Below are positions 52,900 to 62,327 of a DNA stretch of 64,000 nt, piece by piece. The stretch lies in assembly GCF_002443295.1 (NCBI RefSeq), contig NZ_BAOS01000004.1, positions 372,001 through 436,000 on the forward strand, given 5' to 3'. A program made the position numbers and the translations under genes. The DNA comes from Candidatus Scalindua japonica. GTDB lineage: Bacteria > Planctomycetota > Brocadiia > Brocadiales > Scalinduaceae. The notes under the pieces are model-generated. The model saw only the letters and a list, made by a program, of their open reading frames with translations. It was not told the DNA's origin and searched no databases. Every line of letters starts with the position of its first letter. The stretch's first letter is position 1.

Positions 52900-54696
52900 C
52901 TACAACTTCCAATAGTAATTCTTGATCTTTTGTCCCATCAATTTCCTTCTCTCTTGCAGAAACTCGTCATAGTGCTCTATGTTTTTGTTTTCCATTTCAT
53001 CAGGTACACAGTGTGTTTTGAAATTTTCTCTCATTTCTTCTATATCTGTAATTGCACCATAAGCAGTTGAGCCATTGTTACAGTGATCTATGAGTTTTGA
53101 AAAATATTCTGATGGGGCTTTATCTCCAATTGCAATATTTATTTCACTTTGCATCATGACATAGTTTGCAATCTGATTGTATCTGCCTCGTGTAAGTCCA
53201 TTTTTTTTGAGATAGTTTTTAGGGAAAAGGTGATGAACATCCCCTCTATGAGTAATCAGGTCTCTAACGGTTATCTCTTTTGATAAGAAACCCTTGTCAT
53301 TAGCATGAACCTGAGAAGCCAGATATACCTTAAAATAAGGACTACTCGCAACTGATGTATTCATCTGTTGTGGTAATCCTGCATCCCAGAAAGCATCTGA
53401 TAATTCAGCGGCTTCTACGTTTTCCAGATATTTTGAAACACCAATTTCACCAATCTGCTTTATGTCAAAGTCAAATGATGATTCAGGTGAACCAGAATAG
53501 CGTCCTGTCAGCACTGACATTACAAGCCATTTGCGAACGTTAGTTTCGATTGTAGCCGGTTCGATTTTATTAGCCCTCTGAACTAGATATACAATGTAGG
53601 CGAAATTAATAGCATTTTGTGAGCGAATCATACTTGATTCAACAAAACCAGCAGAACGGAGAATCATAACGAACCGTTTAAAGTCCGTTTCATTCATAAA
53701 CTTGAAAAGTCCTTCTTCAAGTTGTTTAAATGATTGTTCTGCAATTTCTTCTTCATACACCCTGGTCTCAAAGTTTCTACCGGACAAAAGCGCTACTAAA
53801 TCCTGAAGGCGGCCTCGCTTAAATTCTGAGGTAAATGCTACACGTAGCATATCTGTATAGGAAGGATCATAAAGATCGTCATTCTCTGATCTTAACCATG
53901 ACATTTTTTTGAAATATTCAGTTGAAGAGAACCCTTTATCTACTTCGGCAAGTTGCTGAAAGAATTCTGGTGCAACTGCTAGATGACAAAAATAGTCAAT
54001 GCATTTGCGCATTTTATTGCCATTGTATGTTTCATTAGCAGCAATTTTTGACATGGCAAAGTCTGCCTGACTGAGAACGGCTCCTTGAGAATTTATCCTA
54101 ATAAATATTTCTGTAACAGTCTCGATGTCCAAATCTGAATTTAACTCAATAAGCCCAATATGGTTATTTACAATTCCACGCAATAACTCAATACTTTTAA
54201 AGATCTCGTCCTGGTTACTACCTTCATTTTTCTCACAATATTCATTTACAACCTTAAGAAGACTAACATCTTGCGAAAGGATATCTGAGATATTAGCAAT
54301 CCATGTTTTATCTTTCTTTATGGCTGGATTAGTAACTTCAAATTTTCTCTCTTTCGGATTAAATGCGATGGATATATTGACCCTTTTATAGTCTTTGTTA
54401 ATAACTCTTGCACCAAGTAGTGATGCCATAAGTGCGGTTACTCTTTGTTGGCCGTCAATTAATACTCTTTTACCCTCAGATGAAGTGCCATCCTTTAGCT
54501 TTACCGATGGATTTCGCCAGGCAATTAAGTAGCCTATCGGATATCCCTCATATAATGAATCTATCAAATCTCTGACTTTTGTTGCATCCCAGACAAACGG
54601 ACGCTGGATTTCAGGGATTGCAATTTCTCCAGACGAAATCCATGTAAGTAATGTTTGAATCGGATGCTGATTAACAGAGTATTGTTGAATTGACAT
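52900..54696 (-). CDS. DUF262 (GmrS-like) protein
   Basis: The 598-residue protein has the DUF262 ParB-like motifs [20 protein letters not shown] and [17 protein letters not shown], then [19 protein letters not shown], and a C-terminal [13 protein letters not shown] with [10 protein letters not shown] resembling the DUF1524 HNH-type nuclease region. DUF262/DUF1524 proteins include type IV modification-dependent restriction (GmrSD) and other phage-defence components. It precedes hsdM on the same strand with a GAGG ribosome site and may extend the restriction locus. Confidence 0.88.
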   Translation of the reverse strand: MSIQQYSVNQHPIQTLLTWISSGEIAIPEIQRPFVWDATKVRDLIDSLYEGYPIGYLIAWRNPSVKLKDGTSSEGKRVLIDGQQRVTALMASLLGARVINKDYKRVNISIAFNPKERKFEVTNPAIKKDKTWIANISDILSQDVSLLKVVNEYCEKNEGSNQDEIFKSIELLRGIVNNHIGLIELNSDLDIETVTEIFIRINSQGAVLSQADFAMSKIAANETYNGNKMRKCIDYFCHLAVAPEFFQQLAEVDKGFSSTEYFKKMSWLRSENDDLYDPSYTDMLRVAFTSEFKRGRLQDLVALLSGRNFETRVYEEEIAEQSFKQLEEGLFKFMNETDFKRFVMILRSAGFVESSMIRSQNAINFAYIVYLVQRANKIEPATIETNVRKWLVMSVLTGRYSGSPESSFDFDIKQIGEIGVSKYLENVEAAELSDAFWDAGLPQQMNTSVASSPYFKVYLASQVHANDKGFLSKEITVRDLITHRGDVHHLFPKNYLKKNGLTRGRYNQIANYVMMQSEINIAIGDKAPSEYFSKLIDHCNNGSTAYGAITDIEEMRENFKTHCVPDEMENKNIEHYDEFLQERRKLMGQKIKNYYWKL

Positions 54697-55038
54697 TTAT
54701 TTTCCTCTTTTTACATATGTAAATTCGTGAAATTGAAGAATAAAGAATCAAACCTAATGGGTTGTCTAATTTTTCATTAGATTCTGTATAGTTACGGATT
54801 CTATCGTATAACGGAATTGTTTCAAGTGTTTTCTTTTCAATCACATAGCGGTATAGTATCTTTCATGTGAAGGTATCATGAGGCTATAGAATACTTAATA
54901 TCAAAATCGTTTTTTTTATTATTCAATATTTACGGGGGGATAAGTAATTAACAACATATAAGTTTTTTGTGTTTTTAGAATCCATCTATCTTTATTATGT
55001 TAATATGTTTTATTATCAATTTAATGCAGGGAGATACT
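54697..55038. other. Intergenic region
   Basis: This AT-rich 342-bp gap between the divergent DUF262 gene and the small ORF at 55039 contains no recognisable gene. It should hold the promoters of both directions. A TAGCGGTATAGTATCTTT motif near 54847 recurs in variants near 56290 and 56315, upstream of the DUF1016 gene. Confidence 0.4.
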
Positions 55039-55230
55039 ATGAAGAATACAACTACAAATAATAGTATATCAGGAATGTACTATTGGTGGGCACAATCAGC
55101 CCTGGTTGATGTATTAACTCGCAAATTCCGTAATCAAACACCAAAAATAGAGGATTCGTTTCATATGTTGAGAGATAGCACCGCATGTCTGTTTTTATCT
55201 GAACTAATTAGTTTCGTCATTTTTCATTGA
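55039..55230 (+). CDS. Small hypothetical protein, possibly truncated
   Basis: The ATG at 55039 has GCAGGGAGAT upstream and gives 63 residues (ISGMYYWWAQSALVDVLTRK, then DSFHMLRDSTACLFLSELIS). The 3' end overlaps the stop of the convergent DUF1016 gene by 14 bp, so the original gene may have been cut there. I recognise no family. Confidence 0.4.
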   Translation: MKNTTTNNSISGMYYWWAQSALVDVLTRKFRNQTPKIEDSFHMLRDSTACLFLSELISFVIFH

Positions 55231-56287
55231 CAGCTTGCTGTTCTTCAATCAGTTGAATTTCTCGTTTTAGTTCTGTTTTCAATTCTTCCTCTGTGGGAAG
55301 AACCAGACGATATTTCGAAGCAAAAAGCTGCTCACTGTCCTTTAAGACAGAATACCTGACAACAGTATCTTCTTTGTCGCTGCAAAGGATTATTCCAATA
55401 GTTGGATTGTCATCCTCACTTCGCTTTAGATCATCAAACATACGGACATACATATCCATCTGACCAATATTCTGATGAGTTAATTTGCCGGTTTTTAAAT
55501 CGATAATCACAAAACATTTAAGAATGTAATTATAAAAAACCAGATCAATATAAAAATGGGATGTTTCAGTACTTATTCTAAATTGGCGTGCTACAAATGA
55601 AAAACCTTTGCCGACTTCTAAAAGAAATGCCTGAAGATTATTGATGATGTTTTTTTCAAGTGTTGATTCCTTTAATTCTTCATTTTCCGGTAAATTGAGA
55701 AATTCCAGTACATAAGGGTCTTTAATGAAATCACGAGCATTTTCATTTTCAACAAGTGATTCATTTTCTTTGTCTGATGATGAGAGCAGTCTTTCGTAAT
55801 AGTGAGAATTGATATTTCTTTGAAGCTGCCGTACACTCCATCCTTGAGACTTTGATTCCTTTAGATAGTATTCACGGGCTTTGAGATTGTCAATGCGCAT
55901 AATCAGACGAATATGTGACCAACTCAATTCTCTACACAGTGTGTAGAGTTTTTCGTTACTTGGAAAAACAAGATAAAACTGTCGAAAATTCCATAGGTTG
56001 GCGACAGAAAATCCTTTTCCAAACTCGGTATTAAGAGCGATAGACAGGTTTTTAATAAGATTAGCGCCATAATCAGCTCTTTCCTTACCCTTTTGCTCTT
56101 CGTCTATAATTCTTCTACCAATACTCCAGTAAGCTTCAACCATTGCGTAATTAACGGCAGAGTAGGCTTTGTTTCTTGCTTGTTGCAGAATAGCGCGGAT
56201 ATCGTTATAGAATGAATTATCAATCTCTTTCATATCAATTTCCGATTTTATAGTATATCTGAATTGTTTCAAGTGTATTATTTTCAA
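55217..56287 (-). CDS. DUF1016 (YhcG-like) PDDEXK nuclease family protein
   Basis: The protein of up to 356 residues carries the DUF1016 N-terminal domain (ARNKAYSAVNYAMVEAYWSI, GKGFSVANLWNFRQFYLVFP, LSWSHIRLIMRID) and the C-terminal PDDEXK-like nuclease region (FYIDLVFYNYILKCFVIIDL with KTGKLTH, then NPTIGIILCSDKED). A second in-frame ATG at 56233 (KEIDNSFYNDI) fits the family start better, so the true length may be 338. It is a complete relative of the broken gene at 35899-36621. Confidence 0.88.
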   Translation of the reverse strand: MKIIHLKQFRYTIKSEIDMKEIDNSFYNDIRAILQQARNKAYSAVNYAMVEAYWSIGRRIIDEEQKGKERADYGANLIKNLSIALNTEFGKGFSVANLWNFRQFYLVFPSNEKLYTLCRELSWSHIRLIMRIDNLKAREYYLKESKSQGWSVRQLQRNINSHYYERLLSSSDKENESLVENENARDFIKDPYVLEFLNLPENEELKESTLEKNIINNLQAFLLEVGKGFSFVARQFRISTETSHFYIDLVFYNYILKCFVIIDLKTGKLTHQNIGQMDMYVRMFDDLKRSEDDNPTIGIILCSDKEDTVVRYSVLKDSEQLFASKYRLVLPTEEELKTELKREIQLIEEQQAVNEK

Positions 56288-56394
56288 TCACATAGCTGTA
56301 TAGTATCTTTTATGTAGCTGTATAGTATCTTTTATGCAAAGCAGTGTTACTTCTTTTTGATGGGGCAGATTATTTAATTAAAAAAAGATAATTT

Positions 56395-56825
56395 TTGAAG
56401 AAAACTATTCTTATTAATATCACAAAGAATGGTGAACAGAGAACCGTGCCTCTTAATAAGAACGCATTAAGTGTTCTTGAAAAGAAGTTTAAAGTCAAGA
56501 GCCTGAAAATTGACTATGTGTTTCTCAACAGATATGGTTGGAAAGTCAATCATAACAGTCTCAGGAACGTCTTTCATAAATTAATACGAGAGGCAGGAAT
56601 TGACAACTTCAGACTGCATGATTTGAGGCATACCTTTGCAACACGCATGGCGCAAAAGGGAATCGATATCTATAAGATATCAAAATTATTAAGTCACAAA
56701 GATATTAAGATGACTCAGCGTTATGCTGTCATTGTCCTGATAGCTTGAGAGAAGGTGTTGAAATTTTAGAAACTGACTACAATCTGACTATACACGGCGA
56801 AAATGAAATTTTGGCAGAATTGTAA
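56395..56825 (+). pseudogene. Tyrosine recombinase (phage integrase) remnant
   Basis: Only the C-terminal half of the catalytic domain is left: VPLNKNALSVLEKKF, NSLRNVFHKLIREAGIDNFR, LHDLRHTFATRMA (HxxR box), ISKLLSHKDIKMTQRYA with the nucleophilic tyrosine. The arm-binding and core-binding domains and the first catalytic Arg are absent. After RYA a two-base discrepancy shifts the frame; the expected tail CPDSLREGVEILETDYN continues in another phase to 56825. It is inactive. It lies just inside attR, as expected for the island's own integrase. Confidence 0.8.
56774..56792 (+). repeat. Two direct repeats with 11-bp spacing near attR
   Basis: TGACTACA (56774-56781) and TGACTATA (56785-56792) repeat the motif and period seen at 31782-31811. 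They overlap the 3' end of the integrase reading frame and lie 76 bp from attR. Confidence 0.55.
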
Positions 56826-56867
56826 AGTATTATTTGTCAGCAACTTACAACTCTGTTGATACTTATG

Positions 56868-56900
56868 TGTGCATGTGTATCAATTATCATTTTAGCCTTT
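56868..56900. repeat. Right attachment-site repeat (attR) of the island
   Basis: This is an exact copy of 31625-31657. On the minus strand it keeps the tatD start and codons for MIIDTHAH, then runs out of family sequence to a stop, so it is an orphan gene start. From 56901 to 57138 the sequence up to yraN holds no gene and should be the original upstream region of tatD. Confidence 0.9.
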
Positions 56901-57138
56901 GAGCTGGATCTGAAAAATGTAAGATTCAGGTCCGGAACTTACCATCCATTATCAACTCGCGATAACATAGACAATAAAAGTGGTTTTTGAAAGAAGTTAC
57001 TATTGCCTGTAAAATTAATTACGTCCACCCAATCTTGATAGCTTCTTGTTATATTACCGATTTTCAGGCAAGTACATTAAATATTTTTTTTGTCAGGAAT
57101 AAACCCAAAACTACCTGCCCAGTGAATGAATTATTACC

Positions 57139-57525
57139 TTAATACTCATCAGCGGTAAATGCGCCTTTAAAAAATTCAATTTCTGGTTTGTTATCGTTTT
57201 CTTTGAAAAAAACAGAAACAACATCAAAACGGCAATCTGTATCTTCGATTTTATTTACCACAAGGTAATTCTGCGCGGTACGAATTATTCTTTTTCTTTT
57301 CTCTTTCGTTACTGCCAACTCGGGTGGGCCATAATTCTCTGTCCGGCGCGTCTTTACTTCAACGAAGCTGATAGCACCTTTGTCATAAGCGATAATATCA
57401 ATCTCTCCGTATCTGCTTACATAATTCCGTTTCAGTATCTTGCAGCCTCTTTTTATCAAAAGCTTTCCTGCCAGGGCTTCACCCTTTTTGCAAAGTTCAC
57501 CAAGACCCAGTAGACGGTTATTCAT
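57139..57525 (-). CDS. yraN: YraN/UPF0102 family endonuclease-like protein
   Basis: The ATG at 57525 gives 128 residues with the UPF0102 pattern: GEALAGKLLIKRGCKILKRN, YGEIDIIAYDKGAISFVEVK and KRIIRTAQNYLV, a PDDEXK-like fold with E-I-D-I-I and EVKTR. The start overlaps the rplS stop by 8 bp, so translation is coupled. A longer frame from 57606 would add a basic stretch lying fully inside rplS and is rejected. Its biological role is not established. Confidence 0.88.
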   Translation of the reverse strand: MNNRLLGLGELCKKGEALAGKLLIKRGCKILKRNYVSRYGEIDIIAYDKGAISFVEVKTRRTENYGPPELAVTKEKRKRIIRTAQNYLVVNKIEDTDCRFDVVSVFFKENDNKPEIEFFKGAFTADEY

Positions 57526-58009
57526 CCTTATTTTTTGCTTTGGCTTTCGGGGCCTTTTCTGCCTTTGTTGTTTCCGCCGGGGCCTCTTCCGTTTTAGCAG
57601 GTTCATCTGCCACCACTACAGGGACAGTATTCTCAGCAGCACTTGTTTTCTTTACTCTTCTGCGAATCTCCTTCAATCTCGCACTCTTCCCTTTTCTATC
57701 ACGCAGGTAATACAATTTTGCGCGTCTTATCTTATGGCTCTTTTTTACTACTATGTCTACTATGTTTGGAGAATGCAGAGGAAATACACGCTCGACACCC
57801 TCTCCCTGCACTACCCTTCTTACAGTAAATGTCACTCTGTTGCCACTGCCTTTTTTAGAGATAACAGTCCCATTGAAAATCTGAATTCGTTCTTTTTCGC
57901 CCTCAACTGTCTTAACGTGTACATCAACCAGATCACCAACCTTAAACTGTGGTACTTTCTCCTTCATATTTTCTTTTTCAATTTCTGCAACTATATTCAT
58001 AATTCTCAC
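57518..58009 (-). CDS. rplS: 50S ribosomal protein L19 with C-terminal extension
   Basis: Residues 1-115 are a normal L19: FKVGDLVDVHVKTVEGEKER, NGTVISKKGSGNRVTFTVRR and GVERVFPLHSPNI. Another 45 residues follow, rich in Ala, Glu, Pro and Lys (for example EPAKTEEAPAETTKAEKAPK), which most L19 proteins lack. L19 lies at the subunit interface. The gene follows trmD by 27 bp and overlaps yraN. Confidence 0.97.
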   Translation of the reverse strand: MRIMNIVAEIEKENMKEKVPQFKVGDLVDVHVKTVEGEKERIQIFNGTVISKKGSGNRVTFTVRRVVQGEGVERVFPLHSPNIVDIVVKKSHKIRRAKLYYLRDRKGKSARLKEIRRRVKKTSAAENTVPVVVADEPAKTEEAPAETTKAEKAPKAKAKNKDE

Positions 58010-58036
58010 TCTCCTTTGTGTTAAGTATTATCTATG

Positions 58037-58732
58037 TTATTTTGTTTTATCTTTCAATAAATCAGGTCTTCTCTCCTGTGTTCTCAAAATGGCGTTTTCC
58101 GTTTTCCACTCTTCTATCTTTGAATGATGACCGGACTTCAAAACCTCAGGAACTTTCATTCCCCTGAACTCCGCAGGTCTCGTATACTGAGGATATTCCA
58201 GAGTCTTATTCACAAATGACTCATCTTGTAACGAATTATCTCCACCCAGGACCCCTGGAACTAATCTCGTAACCGAGTCAATTACAACCATTGCCGGAAT
58301 CTCTCCGCCAGTAAGTACATAATCACCTATAGAAATTTCAATAGCACCTATCCCGGATCTGATTCTTTCGTCAAACCCCTCGTAGCGTCCGCATATTATC
58401 ATTAAGCGGGCCTTTTTCGACAACTCACCAGCAATTTCCTGATTAAACGTCTCTCCCTGGGGTGTCAGCAATATCTTTGTCGCCGCTGCATCATCAAGTA
58501 TCTCAACCGCCTCAACCGCATTAAATACAGGCTCGGGCGTCATAACCATACCGGCGCCTCCCCCGTATGGTTTATCATCTACACACCTGTGTTTATCATT
58601 AGAATAATCTCTGATATTGTGCAGATGAAAACTCACAAGCTCCTTTTCGCGAGCAATCTTCAAAATGCTTTCCCCCAGTACATTCTGAAACATTTCAGGA
58701 AACAGGGTCAAGATATCTATTCGCATAAGCAA
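58037..58732 (-). CDS. trmD: tRNA (guanine-N1)-methyltransferase
   Basis: The SPOUT methyltransferase of 229-231 residues starts MRIDILTLFPEMF (ATG 58726; an ATG two codons earlier is also possible). It has DDKPYGGGAGMVM, CGRYEGFDERI and SIGDYVLTGGE, the knotted SAM site. It modifies G37 in tRNAs with GG-type anticodons, preventing frameshifting. It lies in the classic rpsP-trmD-rplS order, without rimM between rpsP and trmD (only 15 bp). Confidence 0.97.
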   Translation of the reverse strand: MLMRIDILTLFPEMFQNVLGESILKIAREKELVSFHLHNIRDYSNDKHRCVDDKPYGGGAGMVMTPEPVFNAVEAVEILDDAAATKILLTPQGETFNQEIAGELSKKARLMIICGRYEGFDERIRSGIGAIEISIGDYVLTGGEIPAMVVIDSVTRLVPGVLGGDNSLQDESFVNKTLEYPQYTRPAEFRGMKVPEVLKSGHHSKIEEWKTENAILRTQERRPDLLKDKTK

Positions 58733-58747
58733 CCAGCTAAATATTCT

Positions 58748-59002
58748 TTATGATTTAATTCCTATTTTGTTCTTTTTAAGAATGCTGGCAACTGTCTCTG
58801 TTGGTTGAGCACCCACACTAAGCCAGTATTCGATCCTTTCTCTCTTCAATACGACCTTCTTGTCCTCATCTTTTTCCATAGGATCATAAGTCCCTAACTG
58901 CTCAATACTTCTTCCATCTCGCTCTTCCCTCGCATCAAACGCACAAAGCCTGAAAAAAGCCCTGTTTCTTCGCCCCATTCTCTTTAATCTTAATTTTACC
59001 AT
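58748..59002 (-). CDS. rpsP: 30S ribosomal protein S16
   Basis: The 84-residue S16 contains MVKLRLKRMGRRNRAFFRL and EQLGTYDPMEKDE, and ends with SVGAQPTETVASILKKNKI. AGGAG (complement of 59012-59016) lies 9 bases before the ATG at 59002, which is preferred over a TTG two codons upstream. rimM, common after rpsP, is absent. Confidence 0.96.
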   Translation of the reverse strand: MVKLRLKRMGRRNRAFFRLCAFDAREERDGRSIEQLGTYDPMEKDEDKKVVLKRERIEYWLSVGAQPTETVASILKKNKIGIKS

Positions 59003-59063
59003 ATACAAACTCTCCTTTATTGTACTATTGTTTTAATAAATCTAACCTGATAATACCTGATAC

Positions 59064-60452
59064 TCACTTCTTTTTTCTTTTTACCTTCTTTCGCTTACTC
59101 CTGATCTTTCTTGGAAGTCTCATGGCATCAGTCGGCAGTCCTTCCCCTCCCTGAAAGCTTTTTGGGTCTATATCACCAAGTGACCTGAACATTTTCTTCA
59201 TTTGCTTGAATTGCTTAAGCAGCTGGCTTACATCCTGTGAGTTTGTTCCGCTTCCACGAGATATTCTATGTCTCCTGCTACCCTCAATTTTTTCAGGGTT
59301 CATTCGCTCTTCAAGTGTCATTGACCGAATAATCGCCTCAACCCTTTTCAGTTGATTCTCATCAACATCCATCCCCTTCATCTTTTTGCCCATTCCAGGA
59401 ATCATACCGAGTATATCTTTCATTGGCCCCATTTTCCTTACCTGCTGTAACTGGTTGAGAAAATCGTCAAGTGTCAGTGTATTATCTTTAATCTTTTTTT
59501 CTAGTTTTTCAGCCTCTTTCTCATCAATAGCCAACTGGGCTTTTTCAACCAGAGAAACAACGTCACCCATTCCAAGAATTCTGGAAGCCATGCGGTCCGG
59601 ATGAAATTCCTCAAGCTTGTCAAGCTTCTCACCAAGCCCTACAAATTTTATAGGTTTACCGGTAACGGCTTTGATTGATAGTGCGGCGCCACCCCTGGTA
59701 TCACCATCCAATTTTGTTAAAATTACACCATCAAAATTAAGTTGCGAATGGAACTCTTTTGCGCTGTTAACAGCGTCCTGACCGGTCATAGAATCACAAA
59801 CAAAGAAGATCTGTGTTGGTTTTATCTGTTTCTTAATCTGATTCAATTCCAACATCAACTCTTCATCAACATGCAATCTGCCAGCAGTATCCAGAATGAC
59901 TACATTATGCTTGTCAAGAAACGCACGCTTCATCGCCCATTTGCATATCTTAAGGGGATTAGAACCTTTTTCAGAATATACCGGGATATTAAGCTGCCGC
60001 CCAATCACCTTCAACTGCTCAATAGCAGCCGGTCTCTGAACATCAGCAGCTACGAGTAACGGACTTTTGCCTTTTGACAAAATCATATTTGCAAGCTTAC
60101 CTGCCGTTGTCGTCTTTCCGCTTCCCTGTAGCCCGGCAAGCATGATGACAGTAATGTCCCCGTCTACATACTTTATGGTAGAGTCACCAGGGCCCATAAG
60201 ATTTGCCATCTCGGTTTGTACTATTTTTACTATCTGCTGGCCCGGTGTAACACTTTTAAGAACTTCCTCGCCGACTGCCTTTTCTGTAACCTTTTTTATG
60301 AAATCCTTTACGACCTTATAATTTGTATCCGCTTCCAGGAGCGCGACCCTGACTTCACGCAAACCATCTTGTATGTTTTGCTCGCTCAGCCTGCCCCTGC
60401 CGCGCATTTTATTAAATATTGTCTCGAAATTACCGGTAATTGATTCAAACAT
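59064..60452 (-). CDS. ffh: Signal recognition particle protein Ffh
   Basis: The 462-residue SRP GTPase has an N-domain bundle, G1 motif GLQGSGKTTT, VAADVQRPAAIEQL, DTAGR, TKLDGDTRGGAAL, and the methionine-rich M domain (GPMKDILGMIPGMGKKMKG) ending in a very basic tail. It targets nascent membrane proteins with 4.5S RNA and FtsY. It leads the ffh-rpsP-trmD-rplS-yraN cluster, 61 bp before rpsP. Confidence 0.97.
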   Translation of the reverse strand: MFESITGNFETIFNKMRGRGRLSEQNIQDGLREVRVALLEADTNYKVVKDFIKKVTEKAVGEEVLKSVTPGQQIVKIVQTEMANLMGPGDSTIKYVDGDITVIMLAGLQGSGKTTTAGKLANMILSKGKSPLLVAADVQRPAAIEQLKVIGRQLNIPVYSEKGSNPLKICKWAMKRAFLDKHNVVILDTAGRLHVDEELMLELNQIKKQIKPTQIFFVCDSMTGQDAVNSAKEFHSQLNFDGVILTKLDGDTRGGAALSIKAVTGKPIKFVGLGEKLDKLEEFHPDRMASRILGMGDVVSLVEKAQLAIDEKEAEKLEKKIKDNTLTLDDFLNQLQQVRKMGPMKDILGMIPGMGKKMKGMDVDENQLKRVEAIIRSMTLEERMNPEKIEGSRRHRISRGSGTNSQDVSQLLKQFKQMKKMFRSLGDIDPKSFQGGEGLPTDAMRLPRKIRSKRKKVKRKKK

Positions 60453-60868
60453 TTTTATGTATTCCCGTTATTTCTTATCCGTATATCTATCAAAAAGTCG
60501 ATACACCAGCCCTACATACCTCTTTAAGCAGATTTTCCCGCTTAAAAACAGTAATTAGATGACTGTACTAGAAATGTACTAAAGCTCAGTGTGGTAAAAC
60601 CTCGTGATTGCAACAGGAAATATATGTAACCACCAATATAAAAACCAGTTACGTTTTTTGTCAAATCAGACATATTTCACATATATCTATACCTGTTGCC
60701 TGCTTATCAGCTGCGGTTCAGCAAGACTTTACATAAATTACAATATCAGAAATAAACACCCTGACTATAAAAGTCTATAATTTAATATAAATCAATGAAA
60801 TAATCAACGTAAATTATTTTAGAATGTACCTTTAGAACTCGAAAAAGCACTTTATATTTATGGAACCT
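60453..60868. other. Intergenic region between murA and ffh
   Basis: The 416-bp AT-rich gap contains no open frame of interest. It should contain the promoter of the ffh cluster; no clear -35/-10 pair could be chosen. I saw no RNA gene in it. Confidence 0.4.
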
Positions 60869-62167
60869 TTACTCCTTTTCCCGCCATATTTTTGCACCCA
60901 GATTTGCCAGACGATCTTCCAGCCTTTCGTACCCCCTGTCAATATGATATAGTCGCCTGATCTCTGTAACACCCTTAGCAGCTAACCCTGCAACTATTAA
61001 AGACGCACTTGCTCTTAAATCAGATGCCATCACTGTTGTCCCTGAAAGCGATGATACGCCTTTAATAATAGCAATAGCATCTTCATTCATGATATTCGCG
61101 CCCATCCTGTTAAGTTCCGCAATATGCATAAATCTGTGCGGGAATACCCTCTCTGTTATAACACTTGTCCCATTTGCTATGCTCAGCAATGTGGTAAATT
61201 GTGCTTGCATATCGGTAGGCATACCAGGATACGGTAATGTGGTAAGATTTATCGGTTTAATGTTTCCATCGCTTTTAACTATACATTCACCTTTATTTTC
61301 ATAGCCAGAACTGTTATTAACGGCATCACGGAGATCAATATAAACACCAGCCTCTCGTAATTTGTCGATAACCGAAGCCAGATAGCATGAAGCATCATTT
61401 TCTAAAACTATATTTCCTCCCGTAATTGCACCCGCGATCATAATAGTCCCGGCTTCAATTCTGTCGGGTATTATCTCGTAGTCAACTCCGTTCAGCTCAT
61501 CAACACCATCTATAATCAGGTTGTTCTCACCTATTGCACTTATATTAGCCCCTGCTTTATTAAGAAAGTTAGCAAGGTCCTGCACTTCAGGTTCACAGGC
61601 CGCATTTTCTATTATAGTTCTTCCCTCCGCAAGTACAGCAGCCATCATTATGTTACATGTGCCAAGTACTGTTGAGCCGTAGGGACCTCCAAGATAAACC
61701 CTGCTGCCTTTCAGCTTTTCACCGGTAGCAATTACATAGCCATCCTTCACTTCAACCTCAGCGCCCAGCGCTTCAATTCCTTTAAGATGAATGTCTATAG
61801 GTCTGGAGCCAATTGAGCACCCGCCGGGAATTGACACTTTTGCCATACCTCTTTTTCCAAGCAATGGCCCCAGAACGCAGATTGACGCCCTCATTCTCCT
61901 CACAAGATCGTACGGGGCCGTTATATTACTCTCATCTTTTACAGTAATATCCAGTGAACCATCCTGGCATTTTTTCGTTTCTACACCAAGCTCGTTAAGG
62001 ATATCGCAAAGAGTTTTGACATCTGTAAGTTCAGGAATGCCCCGTAATTTTGAGGTACCATGTATCAATAGACATGCGGCCATAATAGGCAGCGCAGCAT
62101 TTTTGGCGCCATTTACCCTGACCCTTCCGTTTAAGGGGTATCCACCCTCAATTACCATTTTTTCCAT
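60869..62167 (-). CDS. murA: UDP-N-acetylglucosamine 1-carboxyvinyltransferase
   Basis: The 432-residue MurA starts MVIEGGYPLNGRVRVNGAKN (third codon on). It has the catalytic cysteine loop PGGCSIGSRPIDIHLKG and later PGMPTDMQAQFT and RFMHIAELNRMGA. It makes the first committed step of peptidoglycan synthesis and, with the Cys in the loop, should be fosfomycin sensitive. If the host is an anammox-type planctomycete, its presence bears on the peptidoglycan question. Confidence 0.96.
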   Translation of the reverse strand: MEKMVIEGGYPLNGRVRVNGAKNAALPIMAACLLIHGTSKLRGIPELTDVKTLCDILNELGVETKKCQDGSLDITVKDESNITAPYDLVRRMRASICVLGPLLGKRGMAKVSIPGGCSIGSRPIDIHLKGIEALGAEVEVKDGYVIATGEKLKGSRVYLGGPYGSTVLGTCNIMMAAVLAEGRTIIENAACEPEVQDLANFLNKAGANISAIGENNLIIDGVDELNGVDYEIIPDRIEAGTIMIAGAITGGNIVLENDASCYLASVIDKLREAGVYIDLRDAVNNSSGYENKGECIVKSDGNIKPINLTTLPYPGMPTDMQAQFTTLLSIANGTSVITERVFPHRFMHIAELNRMGANIMNEDAIAIIKGVSSLSGTTVMASDLRASASLIVAGLAAKGVTEIRRLYHIDRGYERLEDRLANLGAKIWREKE

Positions 62168-62204
62168 TTTTTATTAATCAGGTTGTTATCGCACGAAACA
62201 GTCA

Positions 62205-62269
62205 TTCGAATTCGCTCAGTGTGACATCATTTTGAGTGCCTGTCAGATGTTATCCTGAGCGAATTCGAA
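62205..62269. repeat. Long hairpin downstream of the carbamoyltransferase
   Basis: TTCGAATTCGCTCAG (62205-62219) is the exact complement of 62255-62269, with a 35-base loop. The arm sequence CTGAGCGAATTCGAAG resembles widespread bacterial intergenic repeats. It lies between the stop of the carbamoyltransferase gene and the murA start on the same strand and may end or stabilise the upstream transcript. Confidence 0.6.
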
Positions 62270-62327
62270 GTATTATTACATATTATGATTCATCATATAA
62301 ATTAAATTAATAGCTGGAGGAGTGCCT

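Larger units (their letters stand above)
31625..56900. mobile_element. 25-kb genomic island integrated at the 5' end of tatD
   Basis: Perfect 33-bp direct repeats bound the region. A tyrosine recombinase remnant (56395-56825) and 11-bp-spaced TGACTACA repeats lie inside the ends. Content differs sharply from both flanks: restriction genes, toxin-antitoxin pairs, phage relics, many pseudogenes, AT-rich spacers. On the right flank the ribosomal gene cluster runs towards the repeat on the same strand as tatD, so excision would restore a plausible operon. With the recombinase broken, the island is probably immobile unless helped in trans. Confidence 0.88.

Noticed and set aside
57526..57606. 27-residue basic extension of YraN
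   Set aside because: It lies wholly inside rplS in another frame; the family start and the coupled ATG at 57525 are clear.
62205..62269. tRNA-like TTCGAA segment
   Set aside because: It is one arm of a simple inverted repeat and has no cloverleaf; no tRNA was found in the window.
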